The notes: a model not told the origin generated them from the sequence alone. A stretch of 56,212 nucleotides of DNA from Chitinophagaceae bacterium (GCA_022841365.1 JALHRP010000012.1:33967-90178), one strand, 5' to 3'. Shown: positions 7,001-16,539, counted from the first letter of the stretch. Made by a program: numbers and translations.

Positions 7001-9490
7001 ATGCGTGTACTACATTTTGTTTTCGCTTTTTTCTTTTGCATTCAGTCATTGATTGCACAACAGTCAACTGCAGTAATAAAAAATAAGTTAGATAAAAGCC
7101 GTGTGTTGCTTCCAAATGGATGGCGGCTTTCTCCGGCGGGCCGTATGTTGCCATTAGGCGACCTCCCTTTAAACATTGCGTTATCAAAATCAAAAAAACT
7201 GATGGCTGTTACCAACAACGGTCAAAGTACACAAAGCATTCAGCTTATTAACCCTGTAACAGAAAAAGAACTGGATCGTGTGATTGTTCCTGCAGCATGG
7301 TATGGACTTAAGTTCAGCGCCGATGAAAAGTATTTATATGCCGGTGGCGGAAATGATAACCGGATTTTGAAATACGCCATCATCAATAACCGTCTGCGTT
7401 TAAAAGACTCCATTCTGCTTGGTAACAAATGGCCCGAAAAAATTTCACCTGCAGGAATTGAAGTAGATGATGCAGCAGGTTTAATGTATGTGGTTACGAA
7501 AGAAAACAATTCGCTTTACATCATTCAATTATCAAACAAAAAAATTATTCACACACAATCATTGGGAGCAGAAGCATACAGTTGTTTATTATCAAACAAT
7601 AAAAAAACGTTGTTCATTTCCTTATGGGGTGGAGATCAGGTGTTGGTTTTTGATGTGCAGCAAAAAAAAGTAAAAGCTGCAATTAATGTGGGTGATAATC
7701 CCAATGAATTGCTGTTGAATAAAGCAGGCACTGTTCTGTTTGTTGCCAATGCAAATGATAACAGCGTGTCGGTAATTGATGTGCGTAAAAATAAAGTGAT
7801 CGAAGTGTTGAATGCTGCATTGTATCCCAATGCACCTGTTGGAAGTGCCAGCAATGGATTGGCACTAAGTTCCAATGAAAAAACGCTTTACATTGCCAAT
7901 GCAGATAATAATTGTCTGGCGGTGTTTGATGTATCTGTGCCCGGTTTCAGTAAATCAAAAGGATTTATTCCTGTTGGATGGTATCCGACCAATGTAAAAG
8001 TGGCAGGTAAAAAAATTATAGTGAGTAATGGAAAAGGGTTTGAGTCATTTGCAAATCCCAATGGACCCAATCCGGTGAGTACAGAGCAAAATGTAGCTTA
8101 TCAGAAAGGAGATACGGCTACCTTATCTTCTATCCAATATATCGGCGGGTTAATGAAAGGAACGATGAGTATTATTGATGAACCCAATGATGCGTTGCTG
8201 CAGGTATATTCAAAAGCGGTGTATGAAAATACGCCTTACTCAAAAACAAAAGAATTACAGGCACAGGGTGAAAAAGGAAATCCGGTGCCGATGAAAGTAG
8301 GAGATCCATCACCAATAAAATATGTGTTCTACATCATTAAAGAAAACAGAACCTATGATCAGGTGCTGGGTGATGTACCCGGTGGTAACGGTGATACAAG
8401 TCTGGTTTTATTTGGGAAAAAGATTACACCCAATCAACATAAACTGGTGAATGAATTTGTATTGCTGGATAATTTTTATGTTGATGGAGAGGTTAGTGCT
8501 GATGGGCATAACTGGAGTCTCGCTGCCAATGCAAATGATTATCTTGAAAAAACCTGGCCCACTTCTTACGGAGGCAGAGGCGGAAATTATGATGCAGAGG
8601 GAAACAGAAGTATTGCCAATCCAAAACTTGGTTTTATTTGGGATTACTGCAAACGTGCAGGTATCAGCTACAGAACCTATGGTGAGTTTGCGGATGATTA
8701 CAAAGCAAACATTCCCGTGTTGGAAAATCATTTCTGCCCATATTATACCAGTTGGGATGAACGTGTAAGAGATACCACACGTGTAAACCAGTGGAAACGT
8801 GATTTCGATTCCATGGTAGCCATTAACGCTGTGCCACGATTAAGCACACTCCGTTTCATCAATGATCATACAGAAGGGTTAAGTATTGGCCGGCCAACAC
8901 CATTTGCTCATGTAGCAGATAATGATTGGGCTGTGGGATTATTTTTAGAACATCTCAGCAACAGTCCGGTGTGGAAAGAAAGCGTTGTGTTTATTGTGGA
9001 AGATGATGCGCAAAACGGACCTGATCATGTGGATGCACACCGCACCACCGCTTATGTTGCAGGGCCCTATGTAAAACGGAACTTCATTGATCATACCATG
9101 TATTCAACAAGTGGAATGCTGCGCACCATTGAATTAATTCTGGGGTTACCACCCATGAGTCAGTATGATGCGGCTGCTGTTCCTATGTGGCGTTGTTTTA
9201 CACCTGTTCCTGATTATACGCCGTTTACATCTGTACCTGCACAGGTTGATCTCAATGCGGTGAATAAAGAACATACTGCAAGTGCAAAACTGAGTGCAAC
9301 ATTTGATTTCAGTAAAGAAGATCGTATTCCTGATTTATTATTCAGCCAGGTGATTTGGAAAGCAGTAAAAGGCGAAGCAAGTGAAATGCCTGCGCCACGA
9401 CGGAGTGCTTTTGTAAAAATTGTTGAATCAGAAGAAGAGGAAGAAGAAGAAAAAAACAGACCATCAAAAAAGAAAACAGGAAAACAATAA
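7001..9490 (+). CDS. Secreted YncE-like beta-propeller fused to a phosphoesterase domain
   Basis: 829 residues with a signal peptide (MRVLHFVFAFFFCIQSLIAQ). Residues about 45-350 are a YVTN/YncE-type propeller with repeated blades such as TLFVANANDNSVSVIDVRKNKV and TLYIANADNNCLAVFDV segments (shown here shortened). Residues about 430-720 are an alkaline-phosphatase-fold phosphoesterase with FYIIKENRTYDQVLGD, DNFYVDGEVSADGHNWS, AHVADNDWAVG and VEDDAQNGPDHVDAHRT. The enzyme probably hydrolyses a phosphate ester in the periplasm or on the surface; the substrate is unknown. The C-terminus is an unusual run of acidic residues followed by a lysine-rich end. It lies 51 bases before a TonB-dependent receptor gene, suggesting joint use of one nutrient. 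Confidence 0.85.
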   Translation: MRVLHFVFAFFFCIQSLIAQQSTAVIKNKLDKSRVLLPNGWRLSPAGRMLPLGDLPLNIALSKSKKLMAVTNNGQSTQSIQLINPVTEKELDRVIVPAAWYGLKFSADEKYLYAGGGNDNRILKYAIINNRLRLKDSILLGNKWPEKISPAGIEVDDAAGLMYVVTKENNSLYIIQLSNKKIIHTQSLGAEAYSCLLSNNKKTLFISLWGGDQVLVFDVQQKKVKAAINVGDNPNELLLNKAGTVLFVANANDNSVSVIDVRKNKVIEVLNAALYPNAPVGSASNGLALSSNEKTLYIANADNNCLAVFDVSVPGFSKSKGFIPVGWYPTNVKVAGKKIIVSNGKGFESFANPNGPNPVSTEQNVAYQKGDTATLSSIQYIGGLMKGTMSIIDEPNDALLQVYSKAVYENTPYSKTKELQAQGEKGNPVPMKVGDPSPIKYVFYIIKENRTYDQVLGDVPGGNGDTSLVLFGKKITPNQHKLVNEFVLLDNFYVDGEVSADGHNWSLAANANDYLEKTWPTSYGGRGGNYDAEGNRSIANPKLGFIWDYCKRAGISYRTYGEFADDYKANIPVLENHFCPYYTSWDERVRDTTRVNQWKRDFDSMVAINAVPRLSTLRFINDHTEGLSIGRPTPFAHVADNDWAVGLFLEHLSNSPVWKESVVFIVEDDAQNGPDHVDAHRTTAYVAGPYVKRNFIDHTMYSTSGMLRTIELILGLPPMSQYDAAAVPMWRCFTPVPDYTPFTSVPAQVDLNAVNKEHTASAKLSATFDFSKEDRIPDLLFSQVIWKAVKGEASEMPAPRRSAFVKIVESEEEEEEEKNRPSKKKTGKQ

Positions 9491-9541
9491 CAGGTTAACA
9501 GGATGACTGCATTTTTATATTTGAGCAGAATCAATAATTGT

Positions 9542-11572
9542 ATGAAAGGGTTACAAAAATTCAGTGTTGTATGTTTGTTGTTGACGGTATTACAGGCAAA
9601 GGCACAAACAGATACTACAGCTAAACCATTGGAAGAAGTGATTGTTACTGCCAATCGTACCAAAACACCTGAAGCAACTGCAGGATATGCAACTTCAGTT
9701 ATATCAAAAAAACAACTGGAACAGTTTGCTCCACGTACAACACCTGAAGCATTGATGGGATTGAACGGAGTTTTTCTGCAGAAAACAAATCATGGTGGCG
9801 GTTCTGCTTTTGTTAGAGGATTAACCGGTAACCAGACATTGATTCTGATAGATGGTATCCGGTTAAACAATGCAACTTTTCGTTACGGGCCCAATCAATA
9901 TCTCAACAGTATTGATCCGTTTAATATTGAACAGATAGAAGTGCTGCGTGGAGCAGGTTCTGTGCAATATGGATCAGATGCCATTGGAGGCGTTGTACAT
10001 GTGTTTACAAAAGATCCTGTTTTTCAATCTGCAGCTGCAAAACGTACAGGTGGAACAGTGCTTGCTAAATTCATGTCGGGCAATATGGAACAAACAGCAA
10101 GGGCAGAGTTACAATACAGCCGTGATAAGTTTGCTGCCATTGCGGGAGTAACGGTAAGAAATTTTGGAGATCTTATTGCTGGCGATACAACGGGAAGGCA
10201 AAGTCCCAGTGGTTACAACGAGATGGCCTACAACATTAAACTGAAATTCAAATTAAACAACAGGGTGCTGCTTACAACTGCACAACAGTTTTTAATTCAG
10301 GATCAGGTACCCGTGTATCATAAAATCCGTTTAGAGAATTTTAAGGTGAATGAAATGGATCCGCAGCAACGCATGCTGAGTTATCTGAAACTTTCGGTTG
10401 CCAATCACAATCGGTTGTTTAAATCCATTGATCTTGTTGTCTCTCATCAGCAAATGCAGGAGGGCCGCAACAGTCAAAAAAATAATCAGCTTATTTCAGT
10501 ACGTGAAAAAGATAACGTCAACAGCTTTGCTGTTACACTCGATATTGCCTCGGTTGTAAACAGTAACTGGACAGCCCGTTCAGGTGTTGATTTATATTAC
10601 GATCATGTACAAAGCTCAAGAACAACGACTGACCTCCAATTGAACAGCAGCAGAACTGCACGGGGATTGTATCCTAATGGTTCGGGATATGGAAATTATT
10701 CGTTGTTCTCTCTGCATCATTTTCAGTTTCAGCGGTTGAAAGCAGATGCAGGATTGCGGTATAATTTTTTTGGAATCCGTATTAAAGACAGTGCACTCGG
10801 CAATGTATACCTGCAGCCATCAGCATTGGTAGGTCATGTTGCCCTTTCGTATGAAATGTATAAAGGACATTATTTATTCACTTCATTCAACAGTGGCTAT
10901 CGTGCACCCAATATTGATGATATGGGAACGCTTGGTCTGGTTGATTTCAGATATGAAATTCCTGCTGCAGACTTATTGCCTGAACGATCAGTGAATTATG
11001 AAGCGGGTTATAAATTCAGAAGCAGGAATTTCCGGTTTACTTCAAGTTTTTTTTATCTGCAGTTAAAACAACTGATCACAAGAGAGAAGATTGAAAACGA
11101 ACAGATCAGTGGTTACAATGTGTACAAAAAAGAAAATACAGGTCGTGCTTTTATCCGTGGTACAGAAACGGAAGCAGAAATTCTGCTGCTGAAAAACTGG
11201 CGTGTAAATGCAGGTATTGCTTATTTGTATGGAGCCAATACAAGTGATGATGAACCGTTGCGTCGTATACCTCCTTTCAATGGAAGGATTCGAACAACCT
11301 ATCAACGCAACCATTGGTTTGCTGCGGCCGAATGCTGGTTTGCAGATAAACAAGAACGGCTGGCCCGTGGCGACAGAGAAGATAACCGGATCCCTGCAGG
11401 TGGTACTCCTGGTTTTACTGTATTGAATCTATATGCAGGGTATGCATACAAACAAACATTTAAAATCAACACCGGGTTACAGAATTTATTCAATCAGGAT
11501 TATCGCACACATGGCAGCGGCATCAACGGGTATGGAAGAAGTATATGGTTGTCTCTGCAGTACATGTTTTAA
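9542..11572 (+). CDS. TonB-dependent outer-membrane receptor
   Basis: 676 residues from the preferred ATG at 9542, which starts a clear signal peptide (MKGLQKFSVVCLLLTVLQAKAQ); an in-frame ATG at 9503 would add 13 residues before it. The TonB box region EEVIVTANRTKTP is followed by the plug domain with FVRGLTGNQTLILIDGIRLN and EVLRGAGSVQYGSDAIGGVV, then a barrel ending in the aromatic SLQYMF. There is no N-terminal carboxypeptidase-like domain, so it is of the BtuB/CirA/FepA type rather than SusC. The ligand could be a metal chelate or cobalamin; the adjacent phosphoesterase hints at a phosphorylated or chelated nutrient. Confidence 0.88.
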   Translation: MKGLQKFSVVCLLLTVLQAKAQTDTTAKPLEEVIVTANRTKTPEATAGYATSVISKKQLEQFAPRTTPEALMGLNGVFLQKTNHGGGSAFVRGLTGNQTLILIDGIRLNNATFRYGPNQYLNSIDPFNIEQIEVLRGAGSVQYGSDAIGGVVHVFTKDPVFQSAAAKRTGGTVLAKFMSGNMEQTARAELQYSRDKFAAIAGVTVRNFGDLIAGDTTGRQSPSGYNEMAYNIKLKFKLNNRVLLTTAQQFLIQDQVPVYHKIRLENFKVNEMDPQQRMLSYLKLSVANHNRLFKSIDLVVSHQQMQEGRNSQKNNQLISVREKDNVNSFAVTLDIASVVNSNWTARSGVDLYYDHVQSSRTTTDLQLNSSRTARGLYPNGSGYGNYSLFSLHHFQFQRLKADAGLRYNFFGIRIKDSALGNVYLQPSALVGHVALSYEMYKGHYLFTSFNSGYRAPNIDDMGTLGLVDFRYEIPAADLLPERSVNYEAGYKFRSRNFRFTSSFFYLQLKQLITREKIENEQISGYNVYKKENTGRAFIRGTETEAEILLLKNWRVNAGIAYLYGANTSDDEPLRRIPPFNGRIRTTYQRNHWFAAAECWFADKQERLARGDREDNRIPAGGTPGFTVLNLYAGYAYKQTFKINTGLQNLFNQDYRTHGSGINGYGRSIWLSLQYMF

Positions 11573-11612
11573 TTCTTTTGTTAACAGATGGCTGACTATT
11601 TGTTTTCAAACA

Positions 11613-11969
11613 TTACACCGCTTCACCAAAAGTAAGAAGGTTGTTATCAGGATCTAACAACGAAAATTCTTTTTGCCCCCACGGTTGTATTTGTAATGAT
11701 CCGTTGGGGTGTATTGCTACATTTCTGTCCAGCAATGATTGATAAAGCGTATCAATCGCATTGGTTCTGATATAGACCTGTCCGTAATTTTCTTTCGGAT
11801 CAAGTGTTTTAAATTCAAAAAAATGCAGTTGAACCTGATCTTTCTGAACCATCAGATAACCCTCGTAATCTGCACTTCCATATTCTTCAAACCCCAGTTG
11901 CTGAAGATAATAATCTCTGGTGACTTTTTTATCACGCATGGGTAATTTGGGGTTGATGTCTGTGAGCAT
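11613..11969 (-). CDS. VOC (glyoxalase/bleomycin-resistance fold) protein
   Basis: 118 residues of the VOC fold with two beta-alpha-beta-beta-beta halves: NPKLPMRDKKVTRDYYLQ and GYLMVQKDQVQLHFFEF, then YIRTNAIDTLYQSLLDRN and KEFSLLDPDNNLLTFGEA. Members of this subgroup bind drugs such as bleomycin or carry unassigned roles. The frame is open to a TTG at 11975, but the ATG at 11969 is preferred. It converges on the TonB receptor and diverges from the rhamnose-locus operon. Function beyond the fold cannot be assigned. Confidence 0.8.
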   Translation of the reverse strand: MLTDINPKLPMRDKKVTRDYYLQQLGFEEYGSADYEGYLMVQKDQVQLHFFEFKTLDPKENYGQVYIRTNAIDTLYQSLLDRNVAIHPNGSLQIQPWGQKEFSLLDPDNNLLTFGEAV

Positions 11970-12089
11970 ATGCAATCAGGTTTAGTAATTATTTATTTTA
12001 CCCGGTCAGGAAGCAATGAAATGTGAATGTAAAAAAATAAAAGAGCCGCTTGTCATATTTTTCACTCGTTTATAAAGTTTGGCCTGTAT

Positions 12090-12109
12090 CTAAAGACAGT
12101 ACAGGATAG
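12090..12109 (-). promoter_or_regulatory. Candidate GntR operator, copy 1 (tandem 10-bp words)
   Basis: Read on the minus strand the site is CTATCCTGTA CTGTCTTTAG, two adjacent copies of a 10-bp word. Near-identical pairs occur at 21441-21460 and 22487-22506, next to a GntR-type regulator gene. The site ends 18 bases before the TATTTTTG -7 box, so it covers the place of the -33 element for the isomerase/GH43/sulfatase operon. Assignment to the neighbouring regulator is inference. Confidence 0.5.
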
Positions 12110-12127
12110 TTAAAGATGCCTGATTAA

Positions 12128-12135
12128 TATTTTTG
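12128..12135 (+). promoter_or_regulatory. -7 promoter box of the isomerase-GH43-sulfatase operon
   Basis: TATTTTTG is an exact TAnnTTTG match, 68 bases before the ATG at 12204. No TTG box stands at the normal -33 distance; instead the tandem-repeat operator lies there, suggesting regulated use. Confidence 0.45.
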
Positions 12136-12203
12136 AAAGGGTATCTTTCGGGATATCAACTTTTCATTTTCGCTTATTTTTAGAAAAGCTTATTCTACCG
12201 CAA

Positions 12204-13628
12204 ATGAAAAAAACAGTAACGATTGGCTTGTACGGCATTGGCTTAGATACTTACTGGCCTCAGTTTGATGGCTTACTGCAAAAGCTGCAGGGGTATCAGC
12301 AAACCGTGTTTGAAAAATTATCGGCCATGGATGCAAAGGTGATCAATGCCGGTATTGTTGATCATCCGCAAAAAGCAAATGAAACGGCCGCCCTGTTTCA
12401 ACAGGAGGAGGTAGATCTTATTTTTCTTTCCATCAGTACATACGCCCTTTCACACAATGTATTACCGGTGGTACAAAAATTAAAAGTGCCGGTGATAATT
12501 CTTAATCTGCAACCGGAGAAAGCAATCAATTATCAAACCTTTAATGCCATTGGTGATCGTGGAAAAATGACGGGCGAATGGCTGGCTTATTGCCAGAGTT
12601 GTGTTGCTCCCGAACTGGCAAGTGTATTTAACCGTTCACATATTTCGTATCAGTTGATCAGCGGGTATCTTCACGAAGAGTACGTGTGGCAGCAGGCCTC
12701 AGCTTACGTGCAGGCAGCAGGTATAAAAAAAGCAATGGCGCATAACCGTGTGGGTTTATTGGGACATTATTATAATGGCATGCTGGATGTGTATAGTGAT
12801 GTAACACAACAGGCGGCTGTATTTGGCAATCATTTTGAATTGTTGGAAATGGGTATGCTCAAACAGTTGAGAGATGTAGTTACAGAGCAGGAGATCAACA
12901 GCAAGATCAATGATTTCAAAACTGCATTTGATGTATCTGCAGAATGTGAAACAGCCGAATTGCAACGTGCAGCTAAAACCTCAGTTGCACTGGAGAAGCT
13001 GGTTCATCAACATCAGCTGGGTTCATTGGCTTATTATTATGAAGGAGTGGGAGATGATGCTTATCTGGATATTGTTACCTCACTTATACCCGGGCTTACA
13101 TTGTTAACCGGCCGGAATATTCCTGTTGCAGGTGAGTATGAAGTAAAAAATGTACAGGCCATGAAGCTGATGGATTTGCTGGGATGCGGTGGTTCTTTCT
13201 CTGAATTTTATGCTTTGGACTTTAATGATAATATCATTCTGTTAGGTCATGATGGCCCGGCACATTTTTCAATTGCAGATGGTAAAGTGGGATTAGTTCC
13301 CTTGCCGGTGTACCATGGTAAACCGGGTAAAGGATTGTCTATTCAAATGAAAGTAAAGAGCGGGCCGGTAACTTTATTAAGTGTTTGCCAGGGTGGCGAT
13401 GGCAAGGTTTTTTTATTGGTTGCTGAAGGAATGAGTGAAGATGGAGAAACCTTGCAGATTGGAAATACCAACAGCCGCTACCGTTTTAATATGCCTGTCC
13501 GTGATTTTATTGATGCATGGAGCAAGGCAGGCCCCTCGCATCATTGCGCCATTGGAACAGGACATACGGCAACTGTATTTCATAAACTGGCCTGGATGAT
13601 GGGAATAGAATGTAAACAAATCTGTTAA
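12204..13628 (+). CDS. L-arabinose/L-fucose isomerase family-like protein
   Basis: A 474-residue cytoplasmic protein whose look fits the L-fucose/L-arabinose isomerase superfamily: an N-terminal Rossmann-like half (TIGLYGIGLDTYWPQFDGLL, DLIFLSISTYALSHNVLPVV, VPVIILNLQP), a middle domain with NRVGLLGHYYNGMLDVYSD, and a C-terminal half with YYYEGVGDDAYL and the end motif HHCAIGTGHTATVFHKLA. The family interconverts aldoses and ketoses with a divalent metal. The substrate is unknown, and a separate L-rhamnose isomerase exists in the same locus, so this one likely serves another sugar of the glycan, or has drifted in function. It is first in an operon with a GH43-type enzyme (26-base gap) and a sulfatase. 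Confidence 0.75.
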   Translation: MKKTVTIGLYGIGLDTYWPQFDGLLQKLQGYQQTVFEKLSAMDAKVINAGIVDHPQKANETAALFQQEEVDLIFLSISTYALSHNVLPVVQKLKVPVIILNLQPEKAINYQTFNAIGDRGKMTGEWLAYCQSCVAPELASVFNRSHISYQLISGYLHEEYVWQQASAYVQAAGIKKAMAHNRVGLLGHYYNGMLDVYSDVTQQAAVFGNHFELLEMGMLKQLRDVVTEQEINSKINDFKTAFDVSAECETAELQRAAKTSVALEKLVHQHQLGSLAYYYEGVGDDAYLDIVTSLIPGLTLLTGRNIPVAGEYEVKNVQAMKLMDLLGCGGSFSEFYALDFNDNIILLGHDGPAHFSIADGKVGLVPLPVYHGKPGKGLSIQMKVKSGPVTLLSVCQGGDGKVFLLVAEGMSEDGETLQIGNTNSRYRFNMPVRDFIDAWSKAGPSHHCAIGTGHTATVFHKLAWMMGIECKQIC

Positions 13629-13654
13629 GCTTTGTTGATGTTACACCTGAATAA

Positions 13655-15118
13655 ATGAATTGTATGACAAAATGCATAAATAAAAAGTGGTTGGTTGTTT
13701 TGATGACAGTCGTTTGTTGTTTTATGGTTACCGTAAATGGTGCCGCTCAACAAACGGTTGTTATAAATAATGCACAGCCACGAACAGATGTTAAAGGAAA
13801 GATTGTTGATGCACACGACGGTCGCATTATTCAGTTTGGAAAAATGTTTTACTGGTATGGCACAAAGTATGGCGCAACCAATGGCTTTACAACAGCGAAT
13901 GAATACGTTTGTTATTCTTCATCTGATTTAATAAAATGGAACTATGAAGGACCGCTGTTAAAAGACAAACCGGGTGGAGTGTATTATCGTCCGCATGTGG
14001 TGTACAATGCCCGTACAAAAAAATATGTGCTATGGTATAACTGGTATCCCAAATTATGGAACGGTCAGTTTGGCGTGGCTATAAGCGATTTGCCCACAGG
14101 GCCTTTTACAATTATAAACGATCATGTAACTGTAAAGCAAAATGCATTAGGTGTAGGTGATCTGGGTGTGTTTACAGATGATGATGGCAAAGCGTATCTC
14201 AGTTATAATACCATCAGCAATCATAAAGTATCTGTTGAATTGCTGAATGAAGATTATACAGCCAGCACGTTGCAGGGCAGTGATTTTATTGCAGAACATT
14301 GTGAAGCCGGCAGTATGTTTAAACGGAATGGTTTGTATTATCTGCTCACAGACTATACCTGTTGTTTTTGCACACAGGGTAGTGGTGCACAGGTATTCAC
14401 CGCAAAGAATCCGTTGGGGCCATATACCTGGCGACAGAACATCAACCGGTATCCCGGCGAATTATCGGCGGTGATCAATGATGGTTTTGCCAATGATAAT
14501 TTATTTGAAACACTGGATCCAAAGCAGCAGCAAGGCATTGAAATCTGGTTAAATAAATCTGCACCTGTTTCTTCCATCACCATTCAACAGTTCACCGGCA
14601 ACCGCAGCGGACAATGTGGCGAAGTGGATAATCCCGTGCTTCATCAACCCATTATTCAACATCAGTTTAAGATTAGCAGTTTGCAAAATGGAGAATGGAA
14701 AGAGCTGAAATTACAACCCGCTGCTGTTACACATTCATCTATGCAAACAACCTATGCATTGAAATTTTCCGCAGTTGTTACAGACCGTATCAGAATTCAA
14801 CCGTTGTACAACGATTCAGTTCAGCCAATTTTTGTAAGTGAAGTTTCTGTATCCGGCGGTCAAAAAAATCTGCGTATGTTTAAAACAGGAAAGCAACCGG
14901 GAAAACCGGTGATACCTGCACAGCAAACTTTTGTAATGCCGGTACAAACAAACAACGGCACACAATATATCTGGATGGGCGATCTCTGGGGCTCTGCAAC
15001 AGACGGCATCAAAGGCCACGATTACCAGTTCTGGAGTAAGCCGTTTGAATTTTACAGCAACGGTTTAATTAAACCCCTTGAATGGATTCATCAATACCGG
15101 TTAACAATTAAGAAATGA
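13655..15118 (+). CDS. Secreted GH43-type glycoside hydrolase with inserted beta-sandwich
   Basis: 487 residues with a signal peptide ending near VNGAAQQ (start ATG at 13655 or 13664). The five-blade propeller signs of clan GH-F are present: candidate base Asp in IVDAHDGRIIQFG, modulating Asp region LGVFTDDDGKAYLSYN, and candidate acid Glu in EHCEAGSMFKRNGLYYLL. After GAQVFTAKNPLGPY the propeller is interrupted by about 130 residues (roughly 275-400) that look like a discoidin/F5-8-type sandwich (ISSLQNGEWKELKL, DRIRIQPLYND), and then the last blade resumes (YIWMGDLWGS, GHDYQFWSKPF). Related proteins cleave arabinose, xylose or galactose links; specificity is not readable. Its last 4 bases overlap the sulfatase start (ATGA). 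Confidence 0.8.
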   Translation: MNCMTKCINKKWLVVLMTVVCCFMVTVNGAAQQTVVINNAQPRTDVKGKIVDAHDGRIIQFGKMFYWYGTKYGATNGFTTANEYVCYSSSDLIKWNYEGPLLKDKPGGVYYRPHVVYNARTKKYVLWYNWYPKLWNGQFGVAISDLPTGPFTIINDHVTVKQNALGVGDLGVFTDDDGKAYLSYNTISNHKVSVELLNEDYTASTLQGSDFIAEHCEAGSMFKRNGLYYLLTDYTCCFCTQGSGAQVFTAKNPLGPYTWRQNINRYPGELSAVINDGFANDNLFETLDPKQQQGIEIWLNKSAPVSSITIQQFTGNRSGQCGEVDNPVLHQPIIQHQFKISSLQNGEWKELKLQPAAVTHSSMQTTYALKFSAVVTDRIRIQPLYNDSVQPIFVSEVSVSGGQKNLRMFKTGKQPGKPVIPAQQTFVMPVQTNNGTQYIWMGDLWGSATDGIKGHDYQFWSKPFEFYSNGLIKPLEWIHQYRLTIKK

Positions 15119-16539
15119 GAAAACTTTTTTTTTATACAGTCTTGTTTTTTCTTGGATGTAATACTTCAAAGAAAGTACAAACAGGTACAGCAATTACTGA
15201 ACGCAAAAACATCATCATCATACTTGCAGATGATTTAGGCAGAAATGATCTGGCCTGTTATGGTAACCGGTTTATAGAAACGCCTAATCTGGATGCAATG
15301 GCCGGTGATGGAATGCAGTTTATGCATGCTTATTCAGCAGCACCACTGTGCAGCCCCACCAGAGCAAGTATTATCACAGGAAATAATCCTGCACGTATAA
15401 ATCTTACCGAGCATTTGCATGGCTACAGTCCGGCAGGACCCAAACAAAAATTAATTACGCCAAAAATTGAAACAGGATTGCCGGTACAACTAACAACAAT
15501 CCCTGAAGCGTTAAAACCGGCAGGTTATGCTACTGCTCATTTTGGTAAATGGCATTTGGGCGGAGGTGCTTCATCTCCGGCTGCACAGGGTTTCAGTACA
15601 GTATATGGAGGTGGAGTAGAAGGATTGCCCAAATCATTTTTCTATCCGTTCTTTCATGGCACACCTTATAAAGATTTACTGGCCGATACCAAAGAAGGAG
15701 ATTATTTAGATGATGCGTTAACATCAAAAGCCATTCAATACATCAGCAGTAAAAAAGACAGCAGCTTTTTTATTGAGTTAAATTTTTATGCACCGCATGT
15801 GCCTATTGAAGGAAAGCCGGCACTGGTAAATAAATACAAACAAAAACGCCAAGAAAAAAATTACAAAGGCCTGCCCGAAGATGAGTATGCCGCCATGGTG
15901 GAAAATATTGATTACAATGTTGGGCGCTTAATCAATTATTTAAAAGAAAACGGATTAGATAAAAATACCGTTGTATTGTTTGTGAGTGATAACGGTGGTT
16001 TAGATGTGCAGGAAGTGCCTGCCTTTGCAAAGTATACACCACCCACAACAAATACACCATTACGTGGAGGCAAAGGATATATTTACGAGGGCGGTATCAG
16101 AGCACCATGGATTGTTTGGGCACCGTCGGTTATTACAAAAAATAAACAGCAACATGCGCTTGTTACAACAGATGATGTATTTAATACCTGTATGCAGCTG
16201 GCAAATGTAAATGCGAATAGCCCTGATGGACTGAGCATTGTCCCCCTGTTGCAAGGTAAGAAGATGGCCGATAGAAATTATTATTTGCACTTTCCGCATT
16301 ACAGTCCGCAACATGGTAAACCCGGAGCAGTAGTACGCAGCGGCAATTATAAGTTGATTGAATGGTACGAAGATGGAAAATTAGAATTGTATAACTTAAG
16401 CAATGATGAAGGCGAGAAGAAAAATATTGCTGAGTCAAATCCTGAAATCGTACAACGGTTAAAAACTGATCTGGAGACGTGGAGGAAAAATATTGGTGCA
16501 AAAATGACTCAACCTAATCCCGGATACAGGCAAGATTAA
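15115..16539 (+). CDS. Lipoprotein type I sulfatase (formylglycine-dependent)
   Basis: 474 residues. The N-terminus carries a lipobox (FFLGC, Cys15), so it is probably a lipoprotein of the periplasm or outer membrane. The sulfatase fold is shown by IIIILADDLGRNDLACYGN (metal ligands), the sulfatase signature CSPTRAS with Cys79 as the residue matured to formylglycine, HFGKWHLGG, FYAPHVPIEG, VSDNGG and LRGGKGYIYEGGIRAPWIVWAP. It would remove sulfate esters from a carbohydrate. A separate formylglycine-generating enzyme or anSME is required and is not in the window. Its stop overlaps tail-to-tail by 4 bases with the kinase gene on the other strand. Confidence 0.93.
   Translation: MRKLFFYTVLFFLGCNTSKKVQTGTAITERKNIIIILADDLGRNDLACYGNRFIETPNLDAMAGDGMQFMHAYSAAPLCSPTRASIITGNNPARINLTEHLHGYSPAGPKQKLITPKIETGLPVQLTTIPEALKPAGYATAHFGKWHLGGGASSPAAQGFSTVYGGGVEGLPKSFFYPFFHGTPYKDLLADTKEGDYLDDALTSKAIQYISSKKDSSFFIELNFYAPHVPIEGKPALVNKYKQKRQEKNYKGLPEDEYAAMVENIDYNVGRLINYLKENGLDKNTVVLFVSDNGGLDVQEVPAFAKYTPPTTNTPLRGGKGYIYEGGIRAPWIVWAPSVITKNKQQHALVTTDDVFNTCMQLANVNANSPDGLSIVPLLQGKKMADRNYYLHFPHYSPQHGKPGAVVRSGNYKLIEWYEDGKLELYNLSNDEGEKKNIAESNPEIVQRLKTDLETWRKNIGAKMTQPNPGYRQD

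Noticed and set aside
9491-12203. A second polysaccharide locus around the TonB receptor at 9542
   Set aside because: The receptor lacks the SusC-type N-terminal domain, has no SusD neighbour, and no glycan enzyme is adjacent.
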